Notes: generated by a model not told the origin, from the sequence alone. 64,000 nt of DNA from Bacteroidota bacterium (GCA_018266435.1 JAFEAL010000015.1:1-64000), one strand, 5' to 3'. Positions 55,301-61,859 are shown, counted from the stretch's first letter. Program-made: numbers and translations.

Positions 55301-58025
55301 AACCAACGGTACATTAACAGTAACGTACACAGTTGCACCGGTATCAACAGGAGGTTGTGTTGGCCCGACAGGAAACATTGTGGTAACAGTTGAGCCAACG
55401 ATTAAAGCTACGGTAGTGCCTGCTTCATTGACACAGAGTATTTGCAGTAATACCCAGACCAATATCGCGTTGAGTTCACCAACTATTCCTTCAACAGGAG
55501 CAGCTTCCATTTCATTTAGTTACACAGCTACCTCGAGCCTTGGAGGTTCTATTTCAGGATTTATTCCTGCGGTAAGCAATCTTCCACCCGGAACGATTAC
55601 CGATAATCTTGTCAATACGGCAAACAACGCGGGTACGGTTACTTATGCAATCACAGCAGTTTCCAATGGCGCAGCAGGCGGATCCGGATGCTCCAGCCAG
55701 GCAGTCAATTTTGTTGTGACCGTGGATCCGTTGCCCAAACTTATAGCCACTCCGTTGATTCAAACCGTTTGCTCTCAGGTACCGAGCAACGTAGTGTTGA
55801 CTTCACCTACAAACCCATCGGCCGGAACGATTCGGTTTAATGTGATCAGTTCTACACCCACAGGCGGAATGGTGCAAACGGCTCCTGCAGTTCCTGCTGC
55901 TTTCTATACCGTGGGTCAATCAATTAAAGACGCATGGAATAACACTACTGTATCCCAGCAAACCGTAGCGTATGTATTGCAGCCCGTGGTCAATGGCGGT
56001 TTAGGTTGTGTAGGAAATAACACCAGCATCACCCTGAATGTAAATCCGTTGCCGGTTCTTACGGCTACTTCGCAAGCACCTATTTGCAGCGACAGTACTG
56101 TAAATATTTCGTTATCATCAAATGTGATTGGAACGATAAACACATGGACTACATCTATTGCACCTTTGGGCTCTGTGCTTGGCGCAGGAGGAGGATCGGG
56201 CGATCTTATCATGCAATCGCTGCGAAACACCGGAAGCGTTCCGTCAACTGTTACCTATACCATTACACCCAAGGCAGCAAATTGTACGAACACCCCCGTG
56301 GTGGTTAATGTAACGGTTAATCCAACCCCTACTATTTTGGCTTTGCCCGCAACACAAGTAGTTTGTTATGGTGCACCCTTGAATATACCGTTAACAAGTG
56401 CGGTAACGGGAGTGAACTATGCCTGGACGGTTGATCCTAATAATTCGGGAGTTCCTCTATCCGGATCGGCCTCCGGAGCGGGTGCTAACTCTTCGGCAGC
56501 AATAAGTATAGCGGCAGTAAGCGACACTTTAAGTTTTTCATCCGATAGTTTTGGCTACTACATTACGCCTACTGGTCCGGCACCTACGTTTTGCCCGGGC
56601 TTGCAAAAAACGGTAAACATTCAGGCTGGAGCTCAATTGAAGGCGAAATTTTTAAATGATCCGGTCAATAATATTTGTGCAGGCACGAAAGACTTTTTGC
56701 AGGTGCAGTTAAATGGCCAGGCTCCATTTACATTAGTTTATAATGACGGAAGTAATGTGACACTAACCAAGGTATCTAATTTTAAAGCTATACCGATTAG
56801 CCCTACCACTAATACTACGTATAACTTAGTGTCCATGAAAGACAACTTAGGGTGCCCTCAATCATTGACTGGCCAAGTCATCTACAATGTGTTTCCTCAA
56901 TTAACGGCAGCGTTTACAGTGGGTACAGTTCCACAGTTTTCAGGCGGAAATTCTACAGTTACGTTTACCAATACCTCTACTCCGCAAGATGCTGCTCAGT
57001 ACAGTTATGTGTGGAATTTTGGCGTAGATTCAGCACCGGATTCAGTTAATAACATAGGCCCCAATTTCTCCGTCAATTATTCCTCACCGGGAAGAAAAAT
57101 AATATCACTGACAGTTACGAACTTATCACCCAATGCGGCAGGGCTTTCTTGCTCTGCTAAGATGACCACTCAAACCATTAATATTCTGGTGGCACCTGTT
57201 GTGGCAGCATTTCAAGCAACACCTCCTGCTGCATGTTTCCCCTCATCGTTGACGGTTACACAAAATACTTCGGGTGGAGATGAAAGCAATTGGCAGGTAA
57301 CTGATAAGAATAATAATATTGTTGGCCAGTCCACGGCACCACTTCCGGTATTCACGATTACACAACCCGGTGAATACTATATATCGCTCACGGCCGTGTA
57401 TTCAAAAACAGGCCAACATAATACGTTGGTGCAAGGACCATTCATAGTGTACGATAAACCGCAGGCTGTATTTTTGGCAAATCCACCCACGGTTTATGTG
57501 CCCGATACTCCAATGAAGTTAATCAACAACAGTTTTGGTGCAACTGAATTTAATTGGGATTTTGGAGATGGAAATAATTCAACCGACTTTGAACCAACGT
57601 ATACCTATAAGTTCCCCGGAGTATTTACGATTTCACTCATTGCATCGAACGACCACGGGGGTGGTATCATCTGCCGCGATACATCACAACAAAAAATACT
57701 GGCCAAACAAGGTGGGGTGGCTAAAATACCCAACGCGTTTACTCCCAGCACAGCCGGCCCGAGCGGAGGCATATCCGGTGGTACCAATGATGCCAATAAT
57801 TATATTTTCTTGCCTCAGGTAAAAGGTGTGGAAGAATTCAACCTACAGATTTATGATCGTTGGGGTAATCTTATTTTTGAAAGCAATAATCAAACGGTGG
57901 GTTGGGATGGCTATGACCAAAATGGCAGGCTGATGCATGCGGGTGTGTATGTGTATAAGCTTACCCTTCGGTTGTCAGATCAACAGCGAACTACACAAGT
58001 GGGTGACGTTACTTTGATCCGTTAA
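43341..58025 (+). CDS. Giant SprB-like repeat adhesin with gliding-type (CHU_C) T9SS type B C-terminus
   Basis: 4894 residues from the ATG at 43341. The frame opens at a TTG at 43305, but the signal peptide (1-30, ending HLFAQ) begins at 43341. Order: a unique N-terminal region (about 31-800), Ig/PKD-like units (about 800-2060), thirteen contiguous repeats of about 104 residues (2065-3414), two Ig-like units, four diverged relatives of the repeat (3605-4018), more Ig-like units, PKD-like domains with WDFGDG (about 4510-4780), and a gliding motility-associated C-terminal domain (about 4796-4893, with PNAFTP, YDRWGN, GWDG and GVYVYKL). Type B domains of this kind direct T9SS export in SprB, the cell-surface gliding adhesin of Flavobacterium johnsoniae. 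The PorP/SprF-family gene follows 20 bp later, as with sprB-sprF. Role in gliding or attachment is inferred. Confidence 0.88.
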   Translation: MTAFKPLHRFFQFTIYACLFFLGSTHLFAQTATVVNIPGWPRYESFDQQSVSVWFDDGAGGAVTLTGTSSTAQWTVTVNGTPVTIVTTVPYTGATVYPIVSGAAAIVRVAFDASVIAGHPAWVLPGDVVKISFTNTGGTLKTGGSGNNAANFSNITCKNNYTPTCADVNFLSYGTASSPIQCAPVDTKFWRWTYRYSLRWRNSSKFVIGNENLVVQWNNPAATVSNLKAWYSDAGGTTWYSNVILSNSASTTSSAYAPAANPYPEIFLTYRSSFNPATGVLDGTNSFIYPKGSGLCNFNAISYPFNPTYFGCNVGQNLKSQEFISNDWDNQNPGVLNSADIPPTGVGGFTTTDQVCLGTNVGAQFSDASTFNCMGNGTTLPVPTQGAYTGPVNNAQRWVRIIYGGQNSSVPANNIPNIVVNGFAVTGAAGALNASLVGNPAISNAYNLAPPVNTPPVPATVNGYVVTGAGGPGVPDANGVIQLNVPANATTSGLISQLITTSSPLGQVVGQKFYITIQYWNACNPYPGNNPVEYTGTVAGQYVQIVTAPAPLASTGRAVCYDGTNNISAINFTTTSSIGGSRLGVNWYKSNPQTGGTAMTNPNGTNSLTFPANRYTSRGGIGTFAVNNSNGGYYSLWATQTAASGSSTCESTPVEVVIFQQPNIGTNTPSITSGPTDVCNNTTQAYTSSAPTTPKTLPVNTFTNTGIAPENGAINFITDDFWSQGFGAQVSLSATQGTSTNATFSLSPQPATFTNNNITVNLQYTGSPVVNVNTPVTSPAPPPPLPANYSITPQTNCPNNNTNVSVNVWGVSNGGSISVPSQTICEGTNPAAVSVSGIRGNVQNWQMQVNGGGFSTNAALGTGNTATISAATVPIVGGAQTTYQFYAVVKNGPVCTPANSPTATIIVNPRPTNAVLSGTTTICKGNSTNLTVAITGGVSTYSVVYNDGSGNITVNGYVSGSNIPVSPSVNTTYTLVSVTDANGCTSAAVSGTATVTVRNLSAVLSSTGPTSLCPAPVPGNSTTIAFTVTDNNGNALTTYNVNYQDNLANLYNTGAGYVSGSNVTLSNIVSSRTFSITNITDPLGCTTNPNTGSVAITVGSAPSSATFSGGGSVCLNGSLNLKLVISGGVSPYQVTIPGINGGSPFAYTSGNPIAVPTSSTGTINYSATVITDACGAPLPLASISGNPQSVTVNPLPVANNSIAAVVCSQTNLNINTSANITNGVASTFAWTAAYTGGMTGPASGTGNITGVVVNKTSAVQTATFTVTPTSVTGSCPGANFTITQTVNPEPVSANQTLTALCSPATVTINPQTQGVNQPGGNNIASTFTWTGSYGALTGGVASGSGNITGFALTNSTGAAINAVFTVTPTANTGSCVGSNFTITLPVNPLANISSQPVNDTKCSGQNSSFSVTATGPGLSYQWQVSTDGGATWSNLSNGAPYSNVTTSTLNLTGVTVALNAYQYRCVVTTLTNGVSCPANTTAATLTVNPLPTSTDPLPQLCEDVYLGGSHANVDLTSYNASVTNAPTVAWYNDAGHTSSVGTPTSVTVTNGKVYYFVATSAATCINTGTLTFTVNPLPQAVTKNYSYCEDHSGATPIPPHSNSHAGIDLTSYNTTIAGGSMSNRSVAWYSDAALTTLIPSPNNYTLAPVLPATTITVYAKVTNTVTGCTNSANVNLTILPRPIDNPISGNASVCTGTSTILYQVDPTLNIGSNYTWSVVGTPPSDVTLFAGGGTNSSNFFVLLRFPSATGTVALSVFETLNGCSGNTQNMTINVNSAPSANTINGVTQVCTNQTAVPYAVASPNVTSNYTWTVSPDASNAGSVTANGSAINVNFGVISPVTITVVETASSGCVGAPANIGVTVNPRPAMTSATTASVCSGQVPSLVFTSNIASTYAWTVTNITGGITGVTNGQSGNGDLSSTFTAGVLRNKSGAVGSVTFNVTPTASAAPNCQGTTQSVVLTVNPEPVLVNPQTATICSGSAVNYTIQLNPLNLPPGTVYSWPLPTMSDASVQGSAVTSMNVPITDVLNNTSSGTITATYAVTPVSGGGCTGATQNVVVTVNPQPAMNAVNTQQCSGTAIGVSFTKTAGSPIINNYNITSVIVPGGLVASGSNAVIPANGVSATYISNDSYLNTTLNPLIVQYTVVPTTSAGCLGSPTSVNITINPQPSLSATLDKTLCSELATGLTLSTIAGSVPATGYNITGITIAPGLVAGGSNAVVPASNVAPGYLASDQFTNTGNAPLTVVYQVVPVSALGCNGNPPKSITMTILPEPVVANGLSGSKCSGIATGLTLNTNGTSVAAANYNITTRTIAPGLVASGANAVVPAAGVPASYLAGDVFTNTTSAALAVTYTVVPISASPCTGQPKIITITINPEPVMSPAGTSPVCSRAAIGLALNTNGTSVGAASYNITARSISAGLTPNVANAAVPASAVPSNYLAADVYTNTGANPLTVTYTVVPVGSIGGCLGQSQTIIVTINPEPVMSSSLDGTVCSIVPIGLTLNTNGSSVAANTYNITAISVDGGLTPGSNAVVPASNVAAGYLTNDTYTNTGTVPLNVVYTVVPVSGAGCSGNPLNITLKVNPMPIVSNGLNKAACSGAAVGLTLNTNGVSVAAANYNISSVSVDPGLTAGGGNAVIPANNVATTYLLNDKYTNTGNTSLPVVYTVVPISAAGCPGPSQTITITINPEPVVSGSLGNSVCSSTTIGLLLNTNGSSVAAANYNITGRTVAGGLTPKGTNVTVPASAVAANYLAGDIYTNTTTLPLNVTYTAVAVSGAGCVGQPVTITIVINPEPVLSNGLNATLCSSTATGLTLATNGTSVGAASYNVTNISLSPGLTASGGNAVIPSTGVANNYLANDQFINVTSNALTATYSIVPVSASGCVGAPVNVVMTINPQPVVSSLLNNTVCSDVATGLTLSTNGTSVAALNYNITVRTIAPGLVPAGANATVPATGVAASYLSADKFNNITTAPLNVAYTVVPVSGANCAGTPMTITITINPKPVLNVSPVTQCSGVATGLLLATSASSVTAQNYNITAISIPPGLTADGTNAVVPASGVNANYLAGDDFTNTGAGDLTVTYTVVPVSSLGCAGQSMPIGVTIHPQPVVATTLNNTLCSRSPVNLVLATNGTSVAAANYNITAISIQAGLVAGGSNAAVPATGVVSTYLQNDTYTNTTNSALTVSYTVVPVSAAGCLGNPQVITMTINAEPVVSTFLNNTVCSQANIGLTLNTNGSSASAANYSITARNITAGLTPSPSNVIVPATNVAASYLALDKYTNTGGVALSVTYTVVPFSAAGCQGQPQIITIMINPEPVIPTLDAPVCSSVATGLLLTTNGTSVAATSYNIVSITVGGTLVAAGGNAVVPATGVAASYLASDVFKNIDNFSQTVTYVVAPMSGASCLGGNKTITLTINPEPVGNNFTDPQCATTLNHSIVSQITNGVNSVFTYTVATNNPGVPPAANRTVASAANITDNYVNNTGSPATLTYTITPFSSVNNCQGQPFNYIVVINPTPVGANNTQAALCSHNAFTINPQSQITNGVTATFAWTAVYDAGLTGGTGTGSGNIADNLTNLTGAALNATYTITPSAGPCSGTTFTIIQPINPEPVMDPTLSPKTICSNNATSPNPTNIVLNTNGTSVAATSYNVSLVSQDAGLTGSPTTGTTLGANAIKNDVYNNVGPVSLKVVYQIIPKSAAGCTGAPFNISVTVNPEPVVAALSNTVCSRDVSNVLLTTNGTSIGALNYQLKAVTVPGTITANPSNTVVGTTSGVSLIKNDSYTNTTSGAVTVTYSILGISASGCQGLAQTILVTINPEPIMVPGLATVCSNVASGVVLGPAGGSAAISQYNLNQILTPGGLTPAGTNVGLGTYSTNNFLANDVFTNTTNSPLNVVYTIVPVTASLCKGLSQTVTLTVNPAPALAGLNTTVCSTSATNVVFATTPTSVPAASPNGYNITNIVIQAGLTQTAGNTGSPRNGVTSSEIQGDKFTNSTNGTLTVTYTVAPVSTGGCVGPTGNIVVTVEPTIKATVVPASLTQSICSNTQTNIALSSPTIPSTGAASISFSYTATSSLGGSISGFIPAVSNLPPGTITDNLVNTANNAGTVTYAITAVSNGAAGGSGCSSQAVNFVVTVDPLPKLIATPLIQTVCSQVPSNVVLTSPTNPSAGTIRFNVISSTPTGGMVQTAPAVPAAFYTVGQSIKDAWNNTTVSQQTVAYVLQPVVNGGLGCVGNNTSITLNVNPLPVLTATSQAPICSDSTVNISLSSNVIGTINTWTTSIAPLGSVLGAGGGSGDLIMQSLRNTGSVPSTVTYTITPKAANCTNTPVVVNVTVNPTPTILALPATQVVCYGAPLNIPLTSAVTGVNYAWTVDPNNSGVPLSGSASGAGANSSAAISIAAVSDTLSFSSDSFGYYITPTGPAPTFCPGLQKTVNIQAGAQLKAKFLNDPVNNICAGTKDFLQVQLNGQAPFTLVYNDGSNVTLTKVSNFKAIPISPTTNTTYNLVSMKDNLGCPQSLTGQVIYNVFPQLTAAFTVGTVPQFSGGNSTVTFTNTSTPQDAAQYSYVWNFGVDSAPDSVNNIGPNFSVNYSSPGRKIISLTVTNLSPNAAGLSCSAKMTTQTINILVAPVVAAFQATPPAACFPSSLTVTQNTSGGDESNWQVTDKNNNIVGQSTAPLPVFTITQPGEYYISLTAVYSKTGQHNTLVQGPFIVYDKPQAVFLANPPTVYVPDTPMKLINNSFGATEFNWDFGDGNNSTDFEPTYTYKFPGVFTISLIASNDHGGGIICRDTSQQKILAKQGGVAKIPNAFTPSTAGPSGGISGGTNDANNYIFLPQVKGVEEFNLQIYDRWGNLIFESNNQTVGWDGYDQNGRLMHAGVYVYKLTLRLSDQQRTTQVGDVTLIR
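49533..53582 (+). repeat. Thirteen tandem protein repeats of about 104 residues (312 bp)
   Basis: The region covers 4050 bp in frame, so 13 units average 312 bp. Each unit opens with PV(V/M/L) and a CS motif near residue 12, continues with GLTLNTNGTSVAAANYNIT, GLxxxGxNAVVPA and NYLAxDxYTNT, and ends with VTYTVVPVSAxGCxGxP and ITINPEP. The Cys pair (near positions 12 and 90) is present in essentially every unit, which suggests an internal disulfide or a paired link. At DNA level the copies are diverged (only short stretches such as ACCAATGGTACCTCAGTGGC are shared between units 3 and 11), so the array looks old rather than freshly expanded. Confidence 0.85.
54153..55394 (+). repeat. Four diverged copies of the adhesin repeat
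   Basis: Four units (1242 bp) keep the opening CS motif, the TNGTS or TPTS region, the (Y/F)TN(T/S)T strand, VTYT and the second Cys. They have lost much of the internal NAVVPA motif and vary in length. They follow two Ig-like units of another type (53583-54152), which suggests insertion or shuffling inside the array. Confidence 0.7.
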
Positions 58026-58045
58026 AAGCTATTATATTTGAGAAG

Positions 58046-59074
58046 ATGAAAAGTATTTGGGTCGTATTTTGTATTTGTGTCAGCTCTTTTGCAGCATCTG
58101 CTCAAGATCCTCAATTCTCTCAATACTATCAGGCACCGTTATACCTCAATCCCGGTTTTACCGGCATCACACCTCAGCAAAGATTGGTGGTGAATAACCG
58201 CATTCAGTGGCCCAACCTTCCGCAGGCTTTTAATACATTCATGGCGAGCTATGATATCTGGGTAGATGAACTGAGAAGCGGGTTTGGGGTAATAGCCAGT
58301 ACGGATAAAATGGGATCGGCCGGGTGGCGCACCACTACCTTTGGTTTAACCTACAGTTACAAAGTAAGGCTGAATGAAAAGATTGTCTTTTCACCCGGGC
58401 TTTATTTTGGCTATGGTATGAATGGACTTGATCGTTCAAAACTTATACTGGGCGATCAGCTTACGTATGGCGCTGCTGGTTCTCTTGATCCGGCTTTACA
58501 AAAATTGGGAAACCAGCAATATTTTGATTTTGGATCTGGTTTTCTGTTGTATAGTAAAACACTTTGGTTTGGCGCGTCTTTCAGCCATATGAACCAGCCG
58601 AATGTTTCGGTATTAAATGAGGTGGACAGGCTGGGAATGAAAACGACTATCCATTTTGGTGCGAGATTAAATTTAATGAACGGCTTGCGCTCGCCCGATC
58701 GCCCTTCTTACCTCACACCCTCATTTGTTTTCCGCAATCAGTCGGGGATTACCCAGATGGATGTGGGAATCAATTATCACGTAGATCCTGTTTCGATTGG
58801 CTTTTGGTATAGAGGCAAGCCTTACCAGAAAAGTGTGATTGGTTCTGTGCAGCAAGATGCTGTCATCTTCTTACTGGGAATCTATCTTAAGGATTTTACG
58901 ATTGGGTATAGCTATGATTTTACTATTTCTCCGCTGGCTACTTCGGCTGGAGGTGCACATGAAATATCGCTTATTTACGAATTTGCAGCCAAGCCTCTGC
59001 ATCGAGGAGTGAAGAAACGCAATCGCCTGATTCCTTGCCCCACGTTTAATAACAAACCGGGTTTCTGGAACTAG
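58046..59074 (+). CDS. PorP/SprF-family type IX secretion membrane protein
   Basis: 342 residues. The signal peptide (1-19, ending AASAQ) is followed by the family opening DPQFSQYYQAPLYLNPGFTG (20-39), then an outer-membrane barrel with alternating strands. PorP/SprF proteins act at the outer membrane in T9SS export; SprF is needed for SprB display, and other members pair with their own type B cargo. It lies 20 bp after the giant adhesin stop, so it is most likely its dedicated export partner. The C-terminal Lys/Arg-rich tail ends at Asn342. Confidence 0.92.
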   Translation: MKSIWVVFCICVSSFAASAQDPQFSQYYQAPLYLNPGFTGITPQQRLVVNNRIQWPNLPQAFNTFMASYDIWVDELRSGFGVIASTDKMGSAGWRTTTFGLTYSYKVRLNEKIVFSPGLYFGYGMNGLDRSKLILGDQLTYGAAGSLDPALQKLGNQQYFDFGSGFLLYSKTLWFGASFSHMNQPNVSVLNEVDRLGMKTTIHFGARLNLMNGLRSPDRPSYLTPSFVFRNQSGITQMDVGINYHVDPVSIGFWYRGKPYQKSVIGSVQQDAVIFLLGIYLKDFTIGYSYDFTISPLATSAGGAHEISLIYEFAAKPLHRGVKKRNRLIPCPTFNNKPGFWN

Positions 59075-59088
59075 CCTGACTACTTAAC

Positions 59089-59739
59089 TTACATTGAAGT
59101 AAAACAAAATGAAATGAGGTTGGCGCCCATTTTCAGCGCCTCTTGCCGTTTGCTTTCAGGATCGTTATAAATTCGTTGATCTTCCCAGCCATTTCCCAGG
59201 TCACATTCATAAGAATAAAATAAAACAAGCTTGCCTTCATGAAAAATACCAAATCCCTGGGCAGGCTTTCCATCGTGTTCATGTATTTTGGGAAGCCCTT
59301 TTTCAAATTCAAATTTTTGATGATAAATGGGGTGAGAGAAGGGGATTTCAACCAATTCTGATTCAGGGAATACTTTTTTCAACTCCAACCTGAAAAACTT
59401 ATCGAGGCCGTAGTTGTCATCTACATGCAAAAATCCGCCACTCAATAAATAATTTCTGAGGTTTTCTGCTTCAGCCGGAGAAAAGACCACATTTCCGTGG
59501 CCGGTCATGTACACATAGGGGTAGTTGTAAATTGATGGGCTGCCTACTTCAACAATATCTTCTTCTTCTTGCAGATGAGTGCTTAGTTCTTTATTACAAA
59601 ACTTGATCAGGTTGGGCAAGGCAGTTTTATTGGCATACCAATCGCCACCTCCGTTATACTTCAGTTTGGCAATTTTTAATTGAGCCAGTACAGGGTTTGC
59701 CAAAACAATCCAGCAGATGAACAAAAAAGGCCTTTGCAT
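59089..59739 (-). CDS. DUF4159 domain protein
   Basis: 216 residues from the ATG at 59739. An earlier ATG at 59778 adds 13 residues, but the signal peptide (MQRPFLFICWIVLANPVLAQ) begins at 59739. The mature part shows the DUF4159 features: KYNGGGDWYANKTALPNL (about 26-43), GHGNVVFS (about 88-95), an LRNYLLSGGFLHVDDNYG motif (about 101-118), and HPIYHQKFEF (about 139-148). The family has a glutamine-amidotransferase-like fold in which the nucleophile is not obvious. Convergent to the PorP/SprF-family gene, 14 bp away; function unknown. Confidence 0.82.
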   Translation of the reverse strand: MQRPFLFICWIVLANPVLAQLKIAKLKYNGGGDWYANKTALPNLIKFCNKELSTHLQEEEDIVEVGSPSIYNYPYVYMTGHGNVVFSPAEAENLRNYLLSGGFLHVDDNYGLDKFFRLELKKVFPESELVEIPFSHPIYHQKFEFEKGLPKIHEHDGKPAQGFGIFHEGKLVLFYSYECDLGNGWEDQRIYNDPESKRQEALKMGANLISFCFTSM

Positions 59740-59847
59740 TAAATTATTATAAAATTGCATTAAAATTAAAAATCTCACCTTTTTTACTCGGGCAATTAAA
59801 CCAATCAGGTAAAAACCTTTCCAAGCAACAAAAAACTAAAAACCTTT

Positions 59848-60783
59848 ATGAAAAACAAAAGCTTGTTTAGAATGAAGAGCTGGGCTGCTTGGGTGGTGGG
59901 GTTCTTCGTGGCGTTGGTCTCCTGTCAGAAAGACAGTGATGTACTCAATGCAAATGATGTACAAAATGTAAACACCGAGGCAGCTGCAGCAACGTACACC
60001 AATGAGGCAAGCGACATTGCTACCAGCACGATGGGGGCCATATCTACTTCTCAGTTGGCCGGGGCAAGAGAATCAGGCTATGTATTAAGAAATTTGGTGA
60101 ATTGGGATGAGCGGTTGCAATGTGCGGTAGTCACCATTATCCGTACAGGCTCAAAACAAAATCCGTCAGGCAGCATTGTGATAAACTACGACTCCTTATC
60201 ATCAACTTGTACCGACTCGCACGGAGTAAGACGCAAAGGTCAAATTATCATCACCTACTCAGGAAGGAGATGGATGCCCGGGTCTACCTATAACATCCGG
60301 TTGGTTAATTTCTATCGCAACGATATACACATTGAAGGTAACTTAACATTAACCACTCAGCAGGCTGACACATCACAATATTTGCTGTTTAAGTCAGTGC
60401 TAGACAGTGGCAAGGTTACGTTTGGCGATGGTAAATTTATTACCCGAGAGCATACGATCACCCGCGAGTGGGTACGCACGCCATCTCCGTTGACTGATGA
60501 GTGGATTACCCTGACAAAAAACCCCGTGGATAACTCTTTTAGCCAGGCAAAAGGCACATGCAAAAACGGAGAAACATACACCATGCAGGTTACTAAAGAT
60601 ATTGTTGAGAAAGCTTCTTGTCGCATCAACAAAATATTTATTCCGGTAAGTGGCACCAAAGTGATAACGGTAGGTAATGAAACGTACACGATTGATTATG
60701 GAAACGGTACGTGTTCTGATGTAATCACCATAACTATAAGAGGGAGACTGAAACAAATTAATTTTAACCCGGAAGGAAACTAA
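59848..60783 (+). CDS. Lipoprotein, tandem paralogue 1
   Basis: 311 residues. The N-terminus ends in a lipobox ALVSC (Cys31), so it is a predicted lipoprotein, after a longer-than-usual leader. The mature part starts with an acidic/Asn-rich segment (NDVQNVNTEAAAATYTNEAS, about 41-60) and continues with beta strands containing GQIIITYSGRRW and DIVEKASC. It ends with a Gly-rich strand pair and EGN. It is a paralogue of the next gene (60890-61831): shared DxQNVN, NEASD, QLAxAR, GQIxITYSG(K/R)R and a C-terminal PxSGxK. Role unknown. It is followed by an intrinsic terminator. Confidence 0.75.
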   Translation: MKNKSLFRMKSWAAWVVGFFVALVSCQKDSDVLNANDVQNVNTEAAAATYTNEASDIATSTMGAISTSQLAGARESGYVLRNLVNWDERLQCAVVTIIRTGSKQNPSGSIVINYDSLSSTCTDSHGVRRKGQIIITYSGRRWMPGSTYNIRLVNFYRNDIHIEGNLTLTTQQADTSQYLLFKSVLDSGKVTFGDGKFITREHTITREWVRTPSPLTDEWITLTKNPVDNSFSQAKGTCKNGETYTMQVTKDIVEKASCRINKIFIPVSGTKVITVGNETYTIDYGNGTCSDVITITIRGRLKQINFNPEGN

Positions 60784-60787
60784 CGCT

Positions 60788-60826
60788 AAAACAGGTAACC
60801 GGGCACTGGTTACCTGTTTTTTTATT
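60788..60826 (+). terminator. Intrinsic terminator after lipoprotein 1
   Basis: AAAACAGGTAACC (60788-60800) pairs perfectly with GGTTACCTGTTTT (60808-60820), with a 7-nt loop and a T-rich tail to 60826. The downstream gene therefore needs its own promoter or read-through. Confidence 0.9.
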
Positions 60827-60839
60827 TTATAATTAAACC

Positions 60840-60866
60840 TTGTGTAACTTTTAAACTCTTACACAA
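60840..60866. repeat. Inverted repeat TTGTGTAA...TTACACAA before lipoprotein 2
   Basis: The 8-bp perfect arms at 60840-60847 and 60859-60866 have an 11-nt AT-rich spacer and end 23 bp before the ATG at 60890. It may be an operator site or a hairpin in the leader. No equivalent is seen before lipoprotein 1. Confidence 0.5.
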
Positions 60867-60889
60867 CAAAACTAAAACTCCAAATCAAA

Positions 60890-61831
60890 ATGAAAAAAAC
60901 AATGTTGAAAGGATTATCGGCAGTTGTAGTGGCGGGTATGATCATGCTCGCCTCGTGCAACAAAAGCAATGACAATCCGCTGAGCGTCACCGATACACAA
61001 AATGTAAACTCTGAGTCGGTTTCTGCTTCGCAAAGCAACGAAGCCAGCGATTTGACCAATTCCGTAATGGACAATGTTACAGATACGCAGTTGGCTCAAG
61101 CCCGTATGGAGTGGACGATTGACCTAAGCGGCAAAGACGGCCGTCTGAAAGGAGCAACTATTACGATTAACGGAACAGGTACAAAAGACGATCCTACCGG
61201 AACGATTACCATTGATTTTGGATCGGGTACTACCGGAGCGGATGGCATTACACGCTCAGGCCAGATTGTTATTACTTACTCAGGCAAAAGATTCCAAGAA
61301 GGCTCAACACGCAGCATCAGTTTTAACAACTATTCGCGCAACAAGATTTCTCTTACCGGTACCATTCTGGTTACGGTTACTTCGGTAGATTCAACCACCA
61401 CTGCCGGCACGTGGGTTATCACACATAGCCATACAACGCCCCAGGCACTGACGTTTACCTTTGCAGACAAATCTACGGCAACCCGTACAGCTACTTATAC
61501 TTCTGTGTGGACTATTGTATGGACTAACCTTGGCCAATCTACTTTAACCCATAAAAAGGGGGGTACTGCTAATGGCACAACCCGAAAAGGTGCATCGTAT
61601 AATATGAGTATTACTTCTGACATAGTGTATTCAGCAGCATGTGTATTCACAGGATATTATTTTCCACAGTCAGGAGCGAAGACTTTATCTGTAACCAATG
61701 CAGGTTCGTCTTCTCCCAATATTTACACCTTTACTTTTGGCAGCGGCAGTTCAACATCTTGTACGAATACGGTAACCATTGCCTATAACGGTAAAACCAA
61801 GACAATTACCATTAGTGGTGATGGCAACTAA
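60890..61831 (+). CDS. Lipoprotein, tandem paralogue 2
   Basis: 313 residues, with a lipobox MLASC (Cys23). The mature part mirrors paralogue 1: acidic DTQNVN, SNEASD, QLAQAR, GQIVITYSGKR and a C-terminal PQSGAK followed by Gly/Ser/Thr strands and DGN at the end. It is more Thr/Ser-rich than paralogue 1. A complete intrinsic terminator precedes it, so it is probably transcribed separately, possibly from a promoter near the inverted repeat at 60840-60866. Function unknown. Confidence 0.75.
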   Translation: MKKTMLKGLSAVVVAGMIMLASCNKSNDNPLSVTDTQNVNSESVSASQSNEASDLTNSVMDNVTDTQLAQARMEWTIDLSGKDGRLKGATITINGTGTKDDPTGTITIDFGSGTTGADGITRSGQIVITYSGKRFQEGSTRSISFNNYSRNKISLTGTILVTVTSVDSTTTAGTWVITHSHTTPQALTFTFADKSTATRTATYTSVWTIVWTNLGQSTLTHKKGGTANGTTRKGASYNMSITSDIVYSAACVFTGYYFPQSGAKTLSVTNAGSSSPNIYTFTFGSGSSTSCTNTVTIAYNGKTKTITISGDGN

Positions 61832-61859
61832 AAGATTTTGAGGGGTTGGTGAGGTAGGT

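Noticed and set aside
58033-58040. Promoter -7 element TATATTTG just before the PorP/SprF-family gene
   Set aside because: It is only 5 bp from the ATG at 58046 with no -33 element; the gene is more simply co-transcribed with the adhesin.
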